Assembly: GCA_002189035.1 (NCBI GenBank)
Contig: NEEC01000012.1
Coordinates: 2,170,001 to 2,234,000 of the forward strand
Direction of reading: 5' to 3'
DNA length: 64,000 nucleotides
Origin: Utricularia gibba
Taxonomy: Eukaryota > Streptophyta > Magnoliopsida > Lamiales > Lentibulariaceae
Part shown: positions 1 through 12,321 of the stretch, in pieces
Layout: each line of letters starts with the position of its first letter
Numbering within the stretch: position 1 is the stretch's first letter
The notes under the pieces: generated by a model
The model's input: the letters and a program-made list of their open reading frames with translations, nothing else
What the model was told of the DNA's origin: nothing
Databases searched by the model: none
Translations under genes and position numbers: made by a program

Positions 1-138
1 TTCATATAATTTCAATGTTACTCAGCTCTTTTGACTTCAATTTGGGATGCAAAAACATCGATCCATTTGGAATAAGCATTCCCCAGTCTCAATAAAAAAA
101 ATAATCAAGCATCAGAAATAGAAGCAAGGAACAATTAC

Positions 139-551
139 CAGGAAAGTGTAGCATTCAACAGAAACGCCTTGGTGGTAACAAATCGAAGACCCATCTCAAT
201 TTTCGTAAAAATACCGTCAACACCGCCGCCGTAGGCGTTTTTTCTCCCCGACCCACTATACCCATAACCATAACTGTACGAAGAATTAGAAGCGGTTTCA
301 CCCCTGTAATGAGAAGTACGGCGATTATACGCGGATCTGGCGTGATTGTAATCAGCGCGCTTTACATCATCGATCAGGACCTCATACGCCTCTGATATCC
401 GTCTAAACCTATGAGCCGCGGATTCGCGTAACTGCTTCGAGGAGTGTGAGTGTTTATCCGGATGGAACTCCATCGCCAATTTTCTGAAAGCCTTTTTAAT
501 TTCTTCCTTGCTCGCGTTGTTGTTCACACCCAGAGCCCTGTAATGATCCAT
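139..551 (-). CDS. J-domain (DnaJ-like) co-chaperone, first exon, gene cut by left edge
   Basis: This is the first exon of a small J-domain protein, which would stimulate an Hsp70 ATPase. Residues 2-70 form the J domain: a basic helix II (KKAFRKLAMEF), the essential HPD tripeptide at residues 30-32, then a helix III ending in YEVL. A Tyr/Ser/Gly-rich linker follows (about residues 75-112). The exon ends at 139 with a good donor (CTG followed by GTAATT), so the rest of the gene lies beyond the left edge. Bases 1-138 are intron or further gene with nothing else recognisable. The Met at 551 starts directly at the J domain, with no targeting peptide, as in small cytosolic or nuclear type III J proteins. 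The family is certain; the subtype is not. Confidence 0.85.
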
Positions 552-1027
552 TTCGGCGATTCTGATCCCGTTCTCCGATAAATCCCCCGCCTAGCTACAA
601 ATTCGATTCGGCTCCGAGATCAAAAAGCGGCGGTGGGCGGGGACTCTGCTAGTCTGCTGCCGTGGCCATCATTCGGCCGCATGCAATTTCTGGTTCCATT
701 TTTTTGTTGGTAAGTATATAATTTCTGGTTCCATTTTCATATTTTTTTATAATTTCTAATCAATTTAATAAATTTAAAAATCAATCTGCCTCAAAATTAA
801 TATCATATTAGACTATAAACTCATGTTAATATTCATATTATGCTTTTGGGTTTTTTATTCTTTGATTATTGCTATAATTAAATATTAACTAGTAAAATGA
901 ATAATAAAAACATTAAAAATAATTTAATTAATTTTTCTAATAACAATAATTATTTATCGGAATATACTTAATATTTTGAAATATTAACTACTATTTTAGT
1001 TAACATTTTTTATTCATGATATTTAAT
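552..1027. other. Intergenic, AT-rich
   Basis: Bases 552-680 are moderately GC-rich and are probably the leader and promoter of the J-domain gene. Bases 700-1027 are strongly AT-rich with no coding potential and probably hold the 3' end of the GDSL gene on the minus strand. Nothing else was seen. Confidence 0.6.
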
Positions 1028-2479
1028 TTAAAATATAATATTTCCATATAACAGGCTGCAGTCTGCAGCTGCCAAAACGGCCGGTGCGAGAAAATGGAAG
1101 AACCGAGCGTTGGCGGCCTGTGTGAAATGGTAGCCATCCCAGCTGATGTACTGCCCCGGATTAGGGCAAACCGGAACTCCCGGTCCGCCGCAAAATCCGG
1201 GCTTGGTAACGTCGTACTCGTAGGTGCCGCAGCACTGGTGCACGGCAGTGCTCACATTGATCCCTGTCAAAGCAGTTTCGTGTTTAATAATTACTGACGT
1301 TCTCTTTTTTTTACAAGGGAAGAGAGTAATTCTGAGTTACCGTAGAGGGGCGCAGAGAGGAGGAAGAGCTGGAAGGTGTTGTAGTTGTCTAAGTAAGTGA
1401 CCTTGGCATCGGAGAATGCCACGGGCAGTGTTGCAATGGCATGCTGCAGGAGGCTGTTTAGGAGGATTGCAACTCCGTTCACAGCCTCGCTGCACCCGTA
1501 CTTATTGCGTAGGAAAGCGTTGGCACTGGAAGCGGCGCGGGGAGTGCATCCTATCGGAAATAAACCGGGAACTATGATCTTGGATGCCCCAGCGATATCA
1601 GTTCCTGTTCACAGGAAGGTGAATCAGAAGATCAGGCACGGTGGGTTTTCTCGTTTTCAATTCTGGATGCAGAATGCTTATTTATGTTGATGGTTTTCCT
1701 GCAGAAACTTTACCTTGACACCATCAAGGATGGCTTGAACAATGAAAGGAAGCAAAGCTTCAGTCTGTTCCATCGTCTTGTTTGCAAAGACTGCGAAGTT
1801 GATATCGTTCACACCGAATTCACCAAAGTAAAACAAAGAACTTCTCAACTTGTCCCTACACTCTGCAAAGTTGATTCGATATTGTCGAACGTTGTTACTG
1901 GGAATCACAATTGAGAAACATTCTGAATGAAACCTGATTCAGTGGAGCAAAGTGATCCAAGGTGGTCCTTAAACCACCCTAATTGATGGGAGAGGTCTGG
2001 AACAGGTAGACTCGATATGCCGTACTGGAGAAGGGTCGAGGCGTTGAGCGCGGTGGCTCCGCCCACCGCAAAGTTTACTCCACTTTGAAACGAAGCATTT
2101 CGATTGAGAGAAGGCTCCAAGAGTTGCAGCCCAAATAGCTCAGCTGTCAAGGTGGATGCAGAATAGCAAAAAGTGAACTAAAGCACCTCAAAGGAGGGAC
2201 CAAAATAAACCATATGCATTGTCTTTTTGGAATATTCCCACCTGCGTAATCCGGCAGAATGCGGCCATCTGACCAACGGCCAGTGGGAAAACCGGGATAA
2301 GTTTCTCCGAATGGTAGCTTCCCGGCGGCCGCGTTGGGGAAGAGTATAAGCAAGTTTCCAGCGTCGGATATGGAGTCTCCGAATTGATAAATGGCGTCAA
2401 TCGGGCAACCGGCGGCGGCGACGGAGCCGGCACCGGATGAGAAGGTCCACAAGCGCAATATGCTGATGATGAAACCCAT
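1028..2479 (-). CDS. GDSL esterase/lipase, five exons, with a one-base frameshift in exon 4
   Basis: A secreted SGNH/GDSL serine hydrolase. Exons, in transcription order, are 2242-2479, 1934-2143, 1714-1862, 1341-1604 and 1028-1263. The N terminus is hydrophobic and signal-like. Block I FGDSISDAGN carries the nucleophile Ser at about residue 36. Block III (FGEFGVNDINF) holds the oxyanion Asn. Block V (SWDGYHFTQAAN) holds the Asp-His pair. All splice phases agree except at exon 4. The strong acceptor at 1605/1606 leads into a frame that reads family-like for about six codons (ELISLG) and then stops. Moving one base at the G4 run (+ strand CCCC 1587-1590) restores the family sequence up to PGLFPIGC. 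With one extra base the exons sum to exactly 366 codons. So the locus either carries a one-base deletion or the assembly does. Otherwise it is complete, at the normal family length (about 365 aa). Confidence 0.85.
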
Positions 2480-3500
2480 CGAGGTGATTTGTTGTGTGTG
2501 TGCGTGTCCGGGTAATATAGGTGAAAAAGTTGCAAATTCAGTCCCTATGCCCATTTTTATTATTTTATAGCCCCCTAAATTTACAAATATGACAAATGAA
2601 CCCCTATAATTAAGAGATATATGAAAAGACACATTATCTAAATTAAATACCCAATATTACTCATCCAACTATCAAAATTGAGTAAAGTATCATCATACTT
2701 TTCAATTTTCACAAATGATATGATAAGAAATAATAAAAAAGTGTACAATCCCACCCAAATGATATGATAAAAAATTTTCAATTAAAGATATTTTTTATTT
2801 TTTGACAATAAAAATGATCTAAAATATCTAATTGTGACTTCAAAATTTAAATAATATATATTTCATACAATTAGTAAAATATTGAATATACTAACTACCC
2901 ACTTATATTGGATTAAATCATCAAAGATATTGATTTTTATTCATAATCATTGGTAGTTTATAAATTATATATTTTTCATAATGGACATTCAATGTGTATG
3001 AATCGTTTGACATTTTTTAGATTTCAAAAAACTAGAAATATAACGTATGAAGTGACATTTATAAATAATCTATTTCGTTTTTAATAATATATATTATATA
3101 AAAAAAATATAATCATATTTATATTTGATGTTGATTACATTATAGATGTCTGTTACTACCATACCATCCTTTATATTGATTTTTTTACTCATTGTGATGA
3201 CCTGTCCGGCGGAAGTACAAGAGTATTAAGCGAATCTAATATCAACTACGAATGAAGAATAAGATGAGATTGAGTAAAATTATCATATAAATCTTATATG
3301 AATTTTTTTTTCTAACATGACAAAGGATACTTGATAGCAACTTTAAAATTAATCATGATTAGCTTGAAGCAAAATATAAAACCATTAGGATTACGTATTT
3401 AAAATAAATAATATTATGCAAGATGAATGTTGATCGTTACACTCATTCATGCATAATCCAAGATGGAAATAGTTGTATTTAAATAGTTTTCATTATTTTT
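2480..3500. other. Intergenic, very AT-rich
   Basis: Bases 2480-2640 are the likely promoter and leader of the GDSL gene. Bases 2640-3500 are AT-rich with stops in all frames and no recognisable element. Confidence 0.6.
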
Positions 3501-5316
3501 TTGTTTTGAATAATGCAATGGGATTATCGTCCCCAGCAAAAACCTTTCAGTACAATAACTGGCTCTGAACATCAGCTACAGATGACACACAGGATGGATA
3601 ACCTAATGAGCAGTACTTCGTTGGGGAACAAGGGTCACTCACGCCTTCAAAGATCGCCCAGCTGAGCTGATGGATTTTCAGTCTTTAACTAGCAATGTAA
3701 CCTGCCTGGCCTTCCTGGTTTTACCCCAAAGACAATGGCGGATTGAATATGACCAACTGCACAGGGAAGCTTAGAAGAGAAGAGAAGACCCATGGAGTGC
3801 CCGCATTGCAGCAGCGCTGTCTTGTCAATGAAGCAGCTTTGAATGAGCTACGGCGTAGCATGCCCCCCACCCAGTCTGGTTGTTCTGCAGCAACGGGGAG
3901 AAGTACACTTGTGATGTCGTAGCTGTACTATTTCATTTTTACTGGGCATTGGTTGCTTTATGTGTAAGTGGGTTATGATATTTCATATTGATTAATAACT
4001 AGGTAAGTGACGTACTTAAATAAAATAGTTCTTCTATGCATGGAATTACTTTTTATCATAAAAGTAAAACAAAAATGTATGAAAATTAAATATGTAAAAC
4101 AGATAATATCATATAAAATAAATATGAATCGTGGTATTGTGATCTTGTTGTTGTTGAGAGTCCCATTCTCATTCTCAACATTATTATCACACATCTCACC
4201 ATCATAGCTGAAGCCTGGATTGGGATCCATCGGAATCTGCGAGTTCCTTATTTTCTAAACAGACGTTGCTGTCAGAAGAATGTAGTGTCTTGGGTTCATT
4301 TGTTTTTCTGTTCCTGTTCTTGCTTTTCATGATCTGGTCTGAATGCTTCTTCCAACCCAATTCCATTTCTTCTCTGGATCCAAGGTTTGTGAACATGGCG
4401 CATCAGGTGCTGCCCAAGTCTCCTGCTGCTCAACTATTTTATGCACCTCTTCCTAATTCAACCATTCACAGTCATTACCATCACGGAGCAGCTTCCAAAC
4501 ACTTTCCAAGTCAACCTCCTCATGCAAAGAAAATTTCATACTCTCACAGTTTGTATATCCCGAACCTTCTGCAACTAGTCATAGGCAATTTCCGAATATT
4601 TGGGAAGCATATATTAGAGGTAGCAATTTTACGTCAAAAAATTAAAGTAACACAATCAAATATATATAAAAGATTATGTGTCACTAATATTTGTGTGAAT
4701 CTAATTTTTCAAGTGTGATTTCTATTTTTCCTAGCCTCGTCATCCCACTCAGCTCTTCTCTCGCTTCTTACGAGTAAGCTCTGATGTCTTCCTGCAGGTT
4801 TTTACAGCTCTCCCTGAATCTTTACCTCTTCTTTCAAATATTCAGGCATCCCACGCAAATCAGCTTTTGAATACATCAGTGCGATTTCAGAATTCAGGAG
4901 CACTGGTTTTATTTTTCTTCACACAATGTTATTCCATCTCAGCCGACACCTTAAATGTCTTGCTTCTGGTTTGCAGAACCCGGCAAACCTCTATTACCTC
5001 TGAGCTCATTGAGATTCTTTCTGGGAATCAGCACTGAAAGGAGAAGCCTAACCATGTGCATTATCCATCAGTCGCTTTATTCAAAATGAAGCTCATTCTG
5101 GCATTTTGCGGGGAACCCGAGCACAAATTCATGGTTAACGAGAGGGAATGGAAGATATCATGATGAGCCTGTTGTGTGAGATGGAACCCATCCCAACATA
5201 TATATTGATTTCTTGAACCAGGAACAAGAGATCTCTACAAGCACGAACAACAAGAAAAGCTGCAAAAAGCATAACTTGATCTTCATTATCTCAGTGCAGC
5301 ATTGACATGGTTGCAG
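3501..5316. other. Unassigned block of coding-like composition, possibly a decayed gene
   Basis: Base composition rises to coding-like levels in several islands (about 3520-3950, 4140-4560, 4740-5060) separated by AT-rich DNA. Short open stretches occur on both strands. On the minus strand, for example, around 4795-4885 there is a run reading YSKADLRGMPEYLKEE that ends at a GT donor-like site. Around 4202-4396 there is a hydrophilic Asn/Ser/Lys-rich stretch. No frame is continuous, no family was recognised and no consistent exon chain could be built. It may be the relic of a gene, untranslated exons, or an unrecognised transposon fragment. Confidence 0.3.
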
Positions 5317-5540
5317 TCAACTAATAAACAATGTTCCAAATTTGTAATCCATACCTGAATTGTATGAGAATCCTTTTGTTGGTAGGAAGCTAGATTTGGT
5401 TACGGATGGGCACAAAGCCGTACAAAGAAGGAATTGAGGCAGAGAAAAGCCAAACATTACTACATGGACTTTGACGCTCGTATTCATCAATTTGCATTCC
5501 CATGAAATAATGAAAATGCAAGTCTGCAAGTGATCAAGAA

Positions 5541-8015
5541 CTATCTTCTGATTCTTCTCTGCCGATGCCTGTCGCTTATACTGCTCATGCCTATTCCTAA
5601 TGATGTAGAGAAAACAGCTAATTTAATGCCCCTGGCCTCCGCAACACTGCGAATTCTTTGTGCATCTTGCACAAAGCCACCAGCTTCAAGTGAAGTAATA
5701 ATCCTGTAAAACTCTTCAGACTCCAGTTGATCGATTCTTGACTCAATGACTCCCAAGGCTTGGAGGGCCTTCTTTTCATTCCCAGTCCTAGAGTACATGT
5801 CACAAAGGCTAATATGGAGCTTAAATGGTGGTGCATCGCCGAGTGCAGCAATGTTATCCAGCAGCTGTTCAGCTTCATCAAAGAGCTCCAACCTAGTAAG
5901 CCAATCTACAAAAGTTGTGTAAGTAAGAACCCCAGTTAAAAAGCCATCATTCTCAAGCTCCAATAGGAGATTCAAGGCCTTGTCTAATAAATTATTCTTC
6001 TGGTACGCGGATATCATAGTTGAGATGCACTTATCATCTGGCCTAAGTCCAAGCGTTCTCATATAATCAAAATTACGCCTGGCGTTTTCTGGGTCACCAA
6101 GTCTTGCATACACCTCAACCATCAGTGTACAAGATTCTAGAGTTGGTTGAATGCCAACAAATTGCATTGTGGTGGATATTCTATCAGCTCCAACTGCATC
6201 TCCACGATGAGCAAAGGACTGCAACAAGGCAATATATATCTCACTTGTAACCTGCAAGTCGTTGTTTTCCATTTCTCTCATCAAAGTCTCACCAAGTTGT
6301 GGACGACCAGCACGTGCGTAGGCCATGATCATAGAGGTGTACACTTTCGTGTCTGGCTGAAATCCCTTCGCCCGTAAGCTCTCAAACTCTTCCTTTGCTC
6401 GATCTAGATTCCCAGATGCACAATACATCTGCATTGCAATAATTGATGTGATAACGTCTGGAAGAATGCCATTGTCAACCATTTTCTTCAGAATTCTTTC
6501 AGCATCTTCGATCCTATTTTCTTTTGCGAGGGCATCAGCTAATTTTGAGTAGTCATGGGTGGTTGCTTTGAAGGACTCCTCAGTTACTGCATATTCTGAA
6601 ATCTACACAATAAGTCAAAAACTATCAACTTACCGCCTGATGTAGAGAAGAAACATAATCAGAAGCTTGGCATACTGAAAGACAAAAACATGCATTTTCA
6701 AAATTACATTTGTTAATACCTAAAGACTTTTTGAATGGCTCATTTAATGTTGCAAATATACTTAAAAGGTTAGCATTAAAAGAAGATTGTTTTTTTACTA
6801 ACATCAGTAGTACCTGAGAAAGAATACTTTTTAGACAGTAAGAATTGACATTCTACAAAATACCTTAAAATATAGCCTGGAATTAGAAACTTTCAATTCA
6901 TCCAGAAGCGCTATCCAATCATTCCGGCTAGGCTGTAGAAGGGCAATCCATTCGGCTAACAGTGGCGCAGGATCATCCTCTTCCAGCGAAGACATGATCT
7001 TACTGGTAACAAGCTTGCATTTACCAGAAATCATCTTTGGACTCTGAGGCCAAACATCCTCAACATTTTCATGAATTTTATTGGCTACTGCAGCCCATTC
7101 AGGGCGAGATAAATCAAGCCCATAAATCTTATACTTGAGGCTTCCATGCCTCTTTGGGAGGCTGTCAATTCTTGCTTTACCTTCACCAACCCCAAAATCA
7201 TTTTCCATGCCCTTTGATCCAAGAGTTTCCTTTTGTAAATGCACCTTTTCATGGGATTTCATCTCCATATTCTCCTTTCTGATTTTCTCTAGATTCTCAT
7301 AAAACTCACTTTCCTCCATCTTTTCCCGAGCCCACTTAAACCTAAGCTCTCTCAGCAAGTCACCACGAATGCCGATTTGGCCAGCAATCCTGTACATCTC
7401 CTTAACTTCCTCGGACTGAAGAAAGGTTTTCATGTTCTCTTTTTTCTTCTCCTTATCCATATCCTGAAGAACCTGATTGCTTGTTTCCCATACAGTCTCC
7501 CATAAATCTACACTGAAATCCTTCGGATGCTCAGAAATATCAGCGCCCATCAATCGCTCCAAACCACCCTTTTCCAGCTCTGAAACAACCTTCTCAACGA
7601 TAATCACGAGCATCCCATCGATAGCATTCTTCTCAGAGCCAGGAAATGCATCATTGAGCCTTTTCCTCATAATCCAAACAAAACGCGACAAGAAGTCATT
7701 CGTAGTTCCGTCATGTTTAATCTCGCCTCCTACACTGCTCGATGATGCATCATTACCAAATTGCTGCACGGAATGAACATGTCTACCGAAATGCTTCAGA
7801 AATTGGAAGTCTTTAACAACATGGAGTGAAGGCAGGCCATAAAAACATCTTATAGGTGGCTGAAACAAAGAAGTTGTAGATACGGTGCTATTTCCAACAC
7901 ACTGGAAACAAGAAAAGCGCGATAACAAAAACCCACTTCTGATCACTGATGTATTCACAACACCTGATCTGCTAACCAAGCGCCTCAAATTTATCATCCC
8001 TCCTCCCCCACACAT
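5541..8015 (-). CDS. NFD5: P-class pentatricopeptide repeat protein, NFD5-like
   Basis: A predicted mitochondrial RNA-binding PPR protein in two exons (6864-8015 and 5541-6602). The intron is phase 0 with a clean GT and AG, giving 737 aa. The first about 130 residues are Arg/Ser-rich and lack acidic clusters, consistent with a mitochondrial presequence. Residues about 130-330 are a charged non-repeat region rich in Lys/Glu. From about residue 380 there are consecutive 35-residue PPR motifs, such as those beginning PDTKVYTSMIMAYARAG and LESCTLMVEVYARLG. The overall organisation (a long N-terminal non-PPR region followed by about eight PPRs) resembles Arabidopsis NFD5 (At1g19520), a gene linked to karyogamy in the female gametophyte; that assignment is from memory. 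The C terminus is Arg-rich. No lesions were seen. Confidence 0.85.
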
Positions 8016-8633
8016 TCAGCAAGTGAAAACAAAGTGCAATCACAAGGCTTTGCTTCACAAAAAGCTGCCACCGAGTCAAATAAACATCTGATTCAAATGC
8101 ATGTAAACACGAGATGCCAATCGCATTACCTCAAGCTCTTGATTCAGTGGAAAATTCAGAGAGATCACTCAAACAGCTTGTCAGCAGAGTGCGGAAAACC
8201 CTAGTAGAACTCAGCTTCGCTTCATTTTGGGCAGAATATTCTCACTCCACTAATTGGGCCTTCGCGACCCATTCTACAGAGTCCAGGCCTGCACTTGCCC
8301 TTCATTAACTAAACCAGCCAGAAACCGTCCAAATTCTACTCAAGTTGTTTCTCAGTGGTTTTATTTATTTAATTAATAAAATATAAATTTTAAAATTTTT
8401 TAAAGAAATTACAAGACTATTTTATTAAAAACATTTCTCAAAAACTGTTTATGAAAAAAAAAAGGGCAAAAAAACCTGATTAACAATGGATATATTAAAC
8501 AGTTTTAGTAGGGGGCTCTTAATACACAAACATAGAAATTTCGAATATCGTTTATGATACACATGAATCTACTAATGCAAGCCTCCATCACTAAGTAAAT
8601 CCACAGCAGTAGCCAAGGAAGGAGTTAATAAAC
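8016..8633. other. Leader of the PPR gene and 3' flank of the DP gene
   Basis: Bases 8016-8240 are the probable 5' leader of the NFD5-like gene on the minus strand. Bases 8300-8630 are AT-rich and hold the downstream region of the DP gene, which is transcribed in the same direction. No separate gene was seen. Confidence 0.5.
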
Positions 8634-8826
8634 CAGAAGACACCCACATTTCATGTTACAGTTCTCGCTTGGGATGGGCTTTCAGTATCCCAGGGAGAGG
8701 AGAGGAGCCAGGGATTGTACCTAAAGCAGAAGACACCCACATTTCATGTTAAAGTTCTAGCTTGGGATGGGATTTCAGTACCCTCGGGAGAGAGGAGAGG
8801 AGAGGAGACAGGCATTGTACCTAGTG
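8634..8826. repeat. Two-copy tandem duplication of about 93 bp across the DP stop codon
   Basis: Copy A runs from about 8634 to 8726 and copy B from about 8727 to 8826. Both start CAGAAGACACCCACATTTCA and share the TTGGGATGGG core and the GAGAGGAGAGG tract, with about ten differences. Copy B encodes the last residues and stop (8744-8746) of the DP protein on the minus strand; copy A lies in its 3' UTR. The GAGAGG tract differs in length between copies, so copy A is no longer in the same frame. Confidence 0.85.
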
Positions 8827-11109
8827 AGGCATTTGGCTGAGGTGATCTGGGGTAGTGTTGATCTGGCCGGATGGTGGACTTGTCTCCAACGGCTGGATTG
8901 GCCGGAATCTTTTCTGCATCCGTCTGTGGTGTCTCACAGAATTTCATCGCCTTGAGAACGTAGTTATCATCATGCAGCTCAAAGGGAGTGCTGCAAAGAG
9001 GTAGAGTGATAAAGGTTGACCCGAAGGTTGCTAAGGTGCAAACAAAGTGCTCCAGACTCAAGCTTAGTGTCCTGAGAGTTTTGTGTACACAAGTCTAGTG
9101 TTTGAACTCTCTAGCATACCTGTTGAAATCAAAGTGAACTAGTTGCATATCTTCTGAGATCTCTACCTCCACAGTAGCATGAGGACGAGTCTGCAGATTT
9201 AAAGAGTTGGATCAGGAAATCCATCCATGCCAAATCATGCAATAAGTACAGCAAAATCAACCTGAACTAAAATAAAAGGCAGTGCAACTCCACCAGACGG
9301 AGCGTTTCCTGATCCATATAACTTCTCATTGCGTGCAATGAGGTTTTGGAGACCAATGTACTGCAAGTGGGACCGATGTTTCATGACAAATGACAAGCTT
9401 GAGAAATAGAGACAGCCCTTGAGAAGTCTTAACCTGTTGCTCTAGCTCTTCCAGATATGCTGCCTTCTTTTCTATGCGGTTTCGAAGTGCAATGGTTTCA
9501 TTCTGGGGATCAAGTTTACAATAGAAAAGGGAGGAGAAGCTGTTCTTCGATTATTCAACAAAAATGGCCAGAAGAAGGCATGCATGTAAACAAAATTAAA
9601 CAAAAGTCTACCTTTAATTCATCGATGTCGTTCAAGCTAGTACAGGGAAGACCTTTCCACTGTATTTCCTTCTTATCTTTGGAGATTATATCCATGGCCA
9701 TTAGGACATTAAGAGCATCATACACCCGCCGCCGTATATTTTTCTCATCATATTGTTGCTGTTGAAAGTATAATGGGATCAAGAAGAGTTTTTCAGTCCC
9801 ACGACTACAATGCATGAATAAACAATTTTTTAACACACATCCAAAATTAACCTGATCTGGAGCAAGACTATTGCTAGGATCAGCAAATTCAGCAACGAGT
9901 TCATCTGCCACCTGAAAGGATTTTACTCAGGGCAAACAAGATTTGAAGCACACATCTGGTGAATAGAGGCTTAGCTTTCATGTACCTCATTATATGTTGT
10001 CCTTCCCTTGCTTTCAACTTTCTTGCATACTACCACAAGAACAAAAATAGATGATAAAATGCAACTGATATTGAAAGCAAAGCCATTCTTACAATCTCTA
10101 CTACGAAGTACACCACTCAATACATATCTAAGTAGGTAGAGAGAACATGCCTTTCATGCTGAACTGGCGGAGCCCTCGACCACTCTTGTCACCTCCTGTT
10201 GCACGTTGCCCTCTCTTCTTCCTGTTGCTGCTCCATTGAATATATATTGCTTGATGAGAATAAAGTTTCAAAGGACAGTTTGTAAAAAAACTGTTGAAGA
10301 GTACTAAATATCCAACCAGGCAAAAGTGTTCTTAGATTACCATTAGAAGTTATGCTAGTTGTTTTAGGAGTAGAAAACAACCCTTCGCAGCCAACTAATT
10401 CACAACGCAATGCAGAAACTAGGGTACTATTTCTTCGCCTGTTATAGCTCCTTACTCTAAATTTATGCCCCTCAATAAGCCATAGCCCCAAAGAACACCT
10501 TGCTTTTTTCAAAAGAATTGAAGAAAAAGGAACAATGACAAACAAAATCCGGTTTCACTCTAAAATATGCCATTGGGACAAAGCATAGCTGCTAAAGAAT
10601 TTTAAGCTACTTTCAACATTAAACTTTCAAATACATAAATTCTGATAAATCATTCCCAAAAGCCCCTCAACAGTCGGACATTTTGAGTTTCTGCAGGAGT
10701 CAATCTATAACATCAAATCTACAAAAACAAAACCCTTCAGTTCTTGAAAATTTGCTGAACCCATGTAACGCAAACAAGGATCTTGAGGTAGCATAAATTG
10801 AACCCGTTACAAAGAATGTGAATTAAGGTATTATGCTCACCCAGTTGTCCCCTGTGACCCTGCATCGTCCCCTTGAATATCAAAATTGCTCAACTGATGG
10901 AGTGTACTGTCACTAGCAGCAGCAGCCGTCGCCACCTCACTCCGGCTGGACGGAGATCCAACGCTGCCGCTGGTAGACATAGATTGGCCCGATACAGTGG
11001 TGCCCCATGACCTGGCAGCTCCATTGGCATCCACTCTAGAACCTCTTGATGGGTTTTTCTTATCCCCTTCTTCGTGATTAACCTTTCCATTCAGCCCGCG
11101 ATTCACCAT
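8744..11109 (-). CDS. DPB: DP transcription factor, E2F dimerisation partner
   Basis: DP proteins pair with E2F to bind cell-cycle promoters in the nucleus. Nine exons were placed: 10841-11109, 10151-10221, 9986-10029, 9852-9911, 9612-9758, 9434-9502, 9262-9360, 9120-9190 and 8744-8990. They sum to 359 codons in perfect phase. In order the protein has a Ser/Gly-rich N terminus; the conserved [20 protein letters not shown]; the winged-helix DNA-binding domain with [16 protein letters not shown]; the DEF/leucine-zipper segment (about residues 205-240); the marked-box-like core ([33 protein letters not shown]); and a divergent tail. Intron 2 begins with GC instead of GT. The tail coincides with one copy of a tandem duplication. 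Sequence is closest to what I recall of Arabidopsis DPB; DPA is the alternative. Confidence 0.93.
10030..10150 (-). other. Non-canonical GC-AG intron of the DP gene
   Basis: The exon ends ATGAAAG and is followed by GCATGT; the acceptor is GGTAG. Only this junction joins the conserved SMK to [16 protein letters not shown] in frame, which makes GC the true donor. Confidence 0.75.
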
Positions 11110-11855
11110 AGTCAGAGCAAACCCAGAGAACCCACAAAACTGATAACTTTTAGAAAACTATCCAGTTTCCGAAAGATCAACACCAACCAACGAAGTCTCA
11201 CAGGCACCAATAAGTCAACCTGGTTGCATAATCCCTCCGACAAAAAAAGACCCAATTCCTGAAACTGAATTCTTCTATTAAATAATCGGGTTCGCCGGAA
11301 AACCAACAATCAACTAAACAGGATCTTCACTGCACTCCGATGATACAGATGGCGCCACCCTCAGGGCAGACCCAAATGATCAGAATCACAATACCAAGAA
11401 GAGAAGGGAGGCAACGCGAAGCCGAGAAGTGGGATTGTCGATTATGAGAACTGACACGTAGAAGGATGAATCGCGGTAAAACTTTCAGCATCCAAAGCTC
11501 AAAGGAAGAAACAATTCACGAATATTTTTGTAGGGTTTTTATATTACTGCAATTTAGTCACTGAAATTACAATATTTGTAGGATAAATTATTAATTCCAG
11601 TTAATCAATAAAGATAGAACTTAAAAGGAAATATTATATACATTTTAAGGCCGCTACTTTAAATTGTTAATTTAATATTTAAAAAGTTGTATTTAGTAAA
11701 AGATAAATATTATGTTGTATTATACTTGTCAACATTACATGAAGCATTTAGTAATATATTTTAATTAATTATATAATTCAATTATTTTTATTAAAACATA
11801 TTATATGATTAAGATTAAAATAATATTACATTTAACGAATATACTTAAAATAGAC

Positions 11856-11875
11856 ATATATATATATATATATAT
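11856..11875. repeat. AT dinucleotide microsatellite
   Basis: Ten uninterrupted AT units within AT-rich intergenic DNA. Confidence 0.9.
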
Positions 11876-12022
11876 TATCCAATCAAAATTTTGATTAAAA
11901 AAGTATTAATAGAATAATTATAAAAAATATAGTTATAAAAATTATATAAATATATTACAAATTTCAAATATATTTTAAATTATAGGATGATATTTGATAA
12001 TATAGTATAAAAGATTTATATC

Positions 12023-12025
<3 letters not shown>

Positions 12026-12053
<28 letters not shown>
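12026..12053. repeat. AT dinucleotide microsatellite
   Basis: Fourteen uninterrupted AT units within AT-rich intergenic DNA; a likely length polymorphism. Confidence 0.9.
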
Positions 12054-12057
<4 letters not shown>

Positions 12058-12321
12058 CATATAATTATTTTTAAATTTATAAATAATAAACACAACTAAA
12101 TTAAAAAATTAATTATATTTATATCATTTATATATTCAATTATATATTTTTAAATATATTGATATCCGAATATCTAAGTATCTTTAAATATACTATTAAC
12201 CTTAACAGAAATAAGTTAATTGAATACAAGAACATAACAACTACAGTGCGTTCTGCAACTTAAAAGAGGGCAGAAAACTAATGAACTACTTCTCATAGAT
12301 CATGGAGCTCAAAGTTTTTCT

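Larger units (their letters stand above)
11110..12321. other. DP leader, then AT-rich intergenic DNA
   Basis: Bases 11110-11520 are the probable leader and promoter of DP (minus strand). Bases 11530-12240 are AT-rich with two AT microsatellites and no coding potential. Bases 12250-12321 are the 3' flank of the next PPR gene. Confidence 0.6.

Noticed and set aside
1591-1610. Alternative donor in GDSL exon 3 (GATG|GTGTCAAG) that keeps the frame without an extra base
   Set aside because: It deletes the conserved DGVK and leaves the ELISLG match in exon 4 out of frame; less likely than a missing base, though not excluded.
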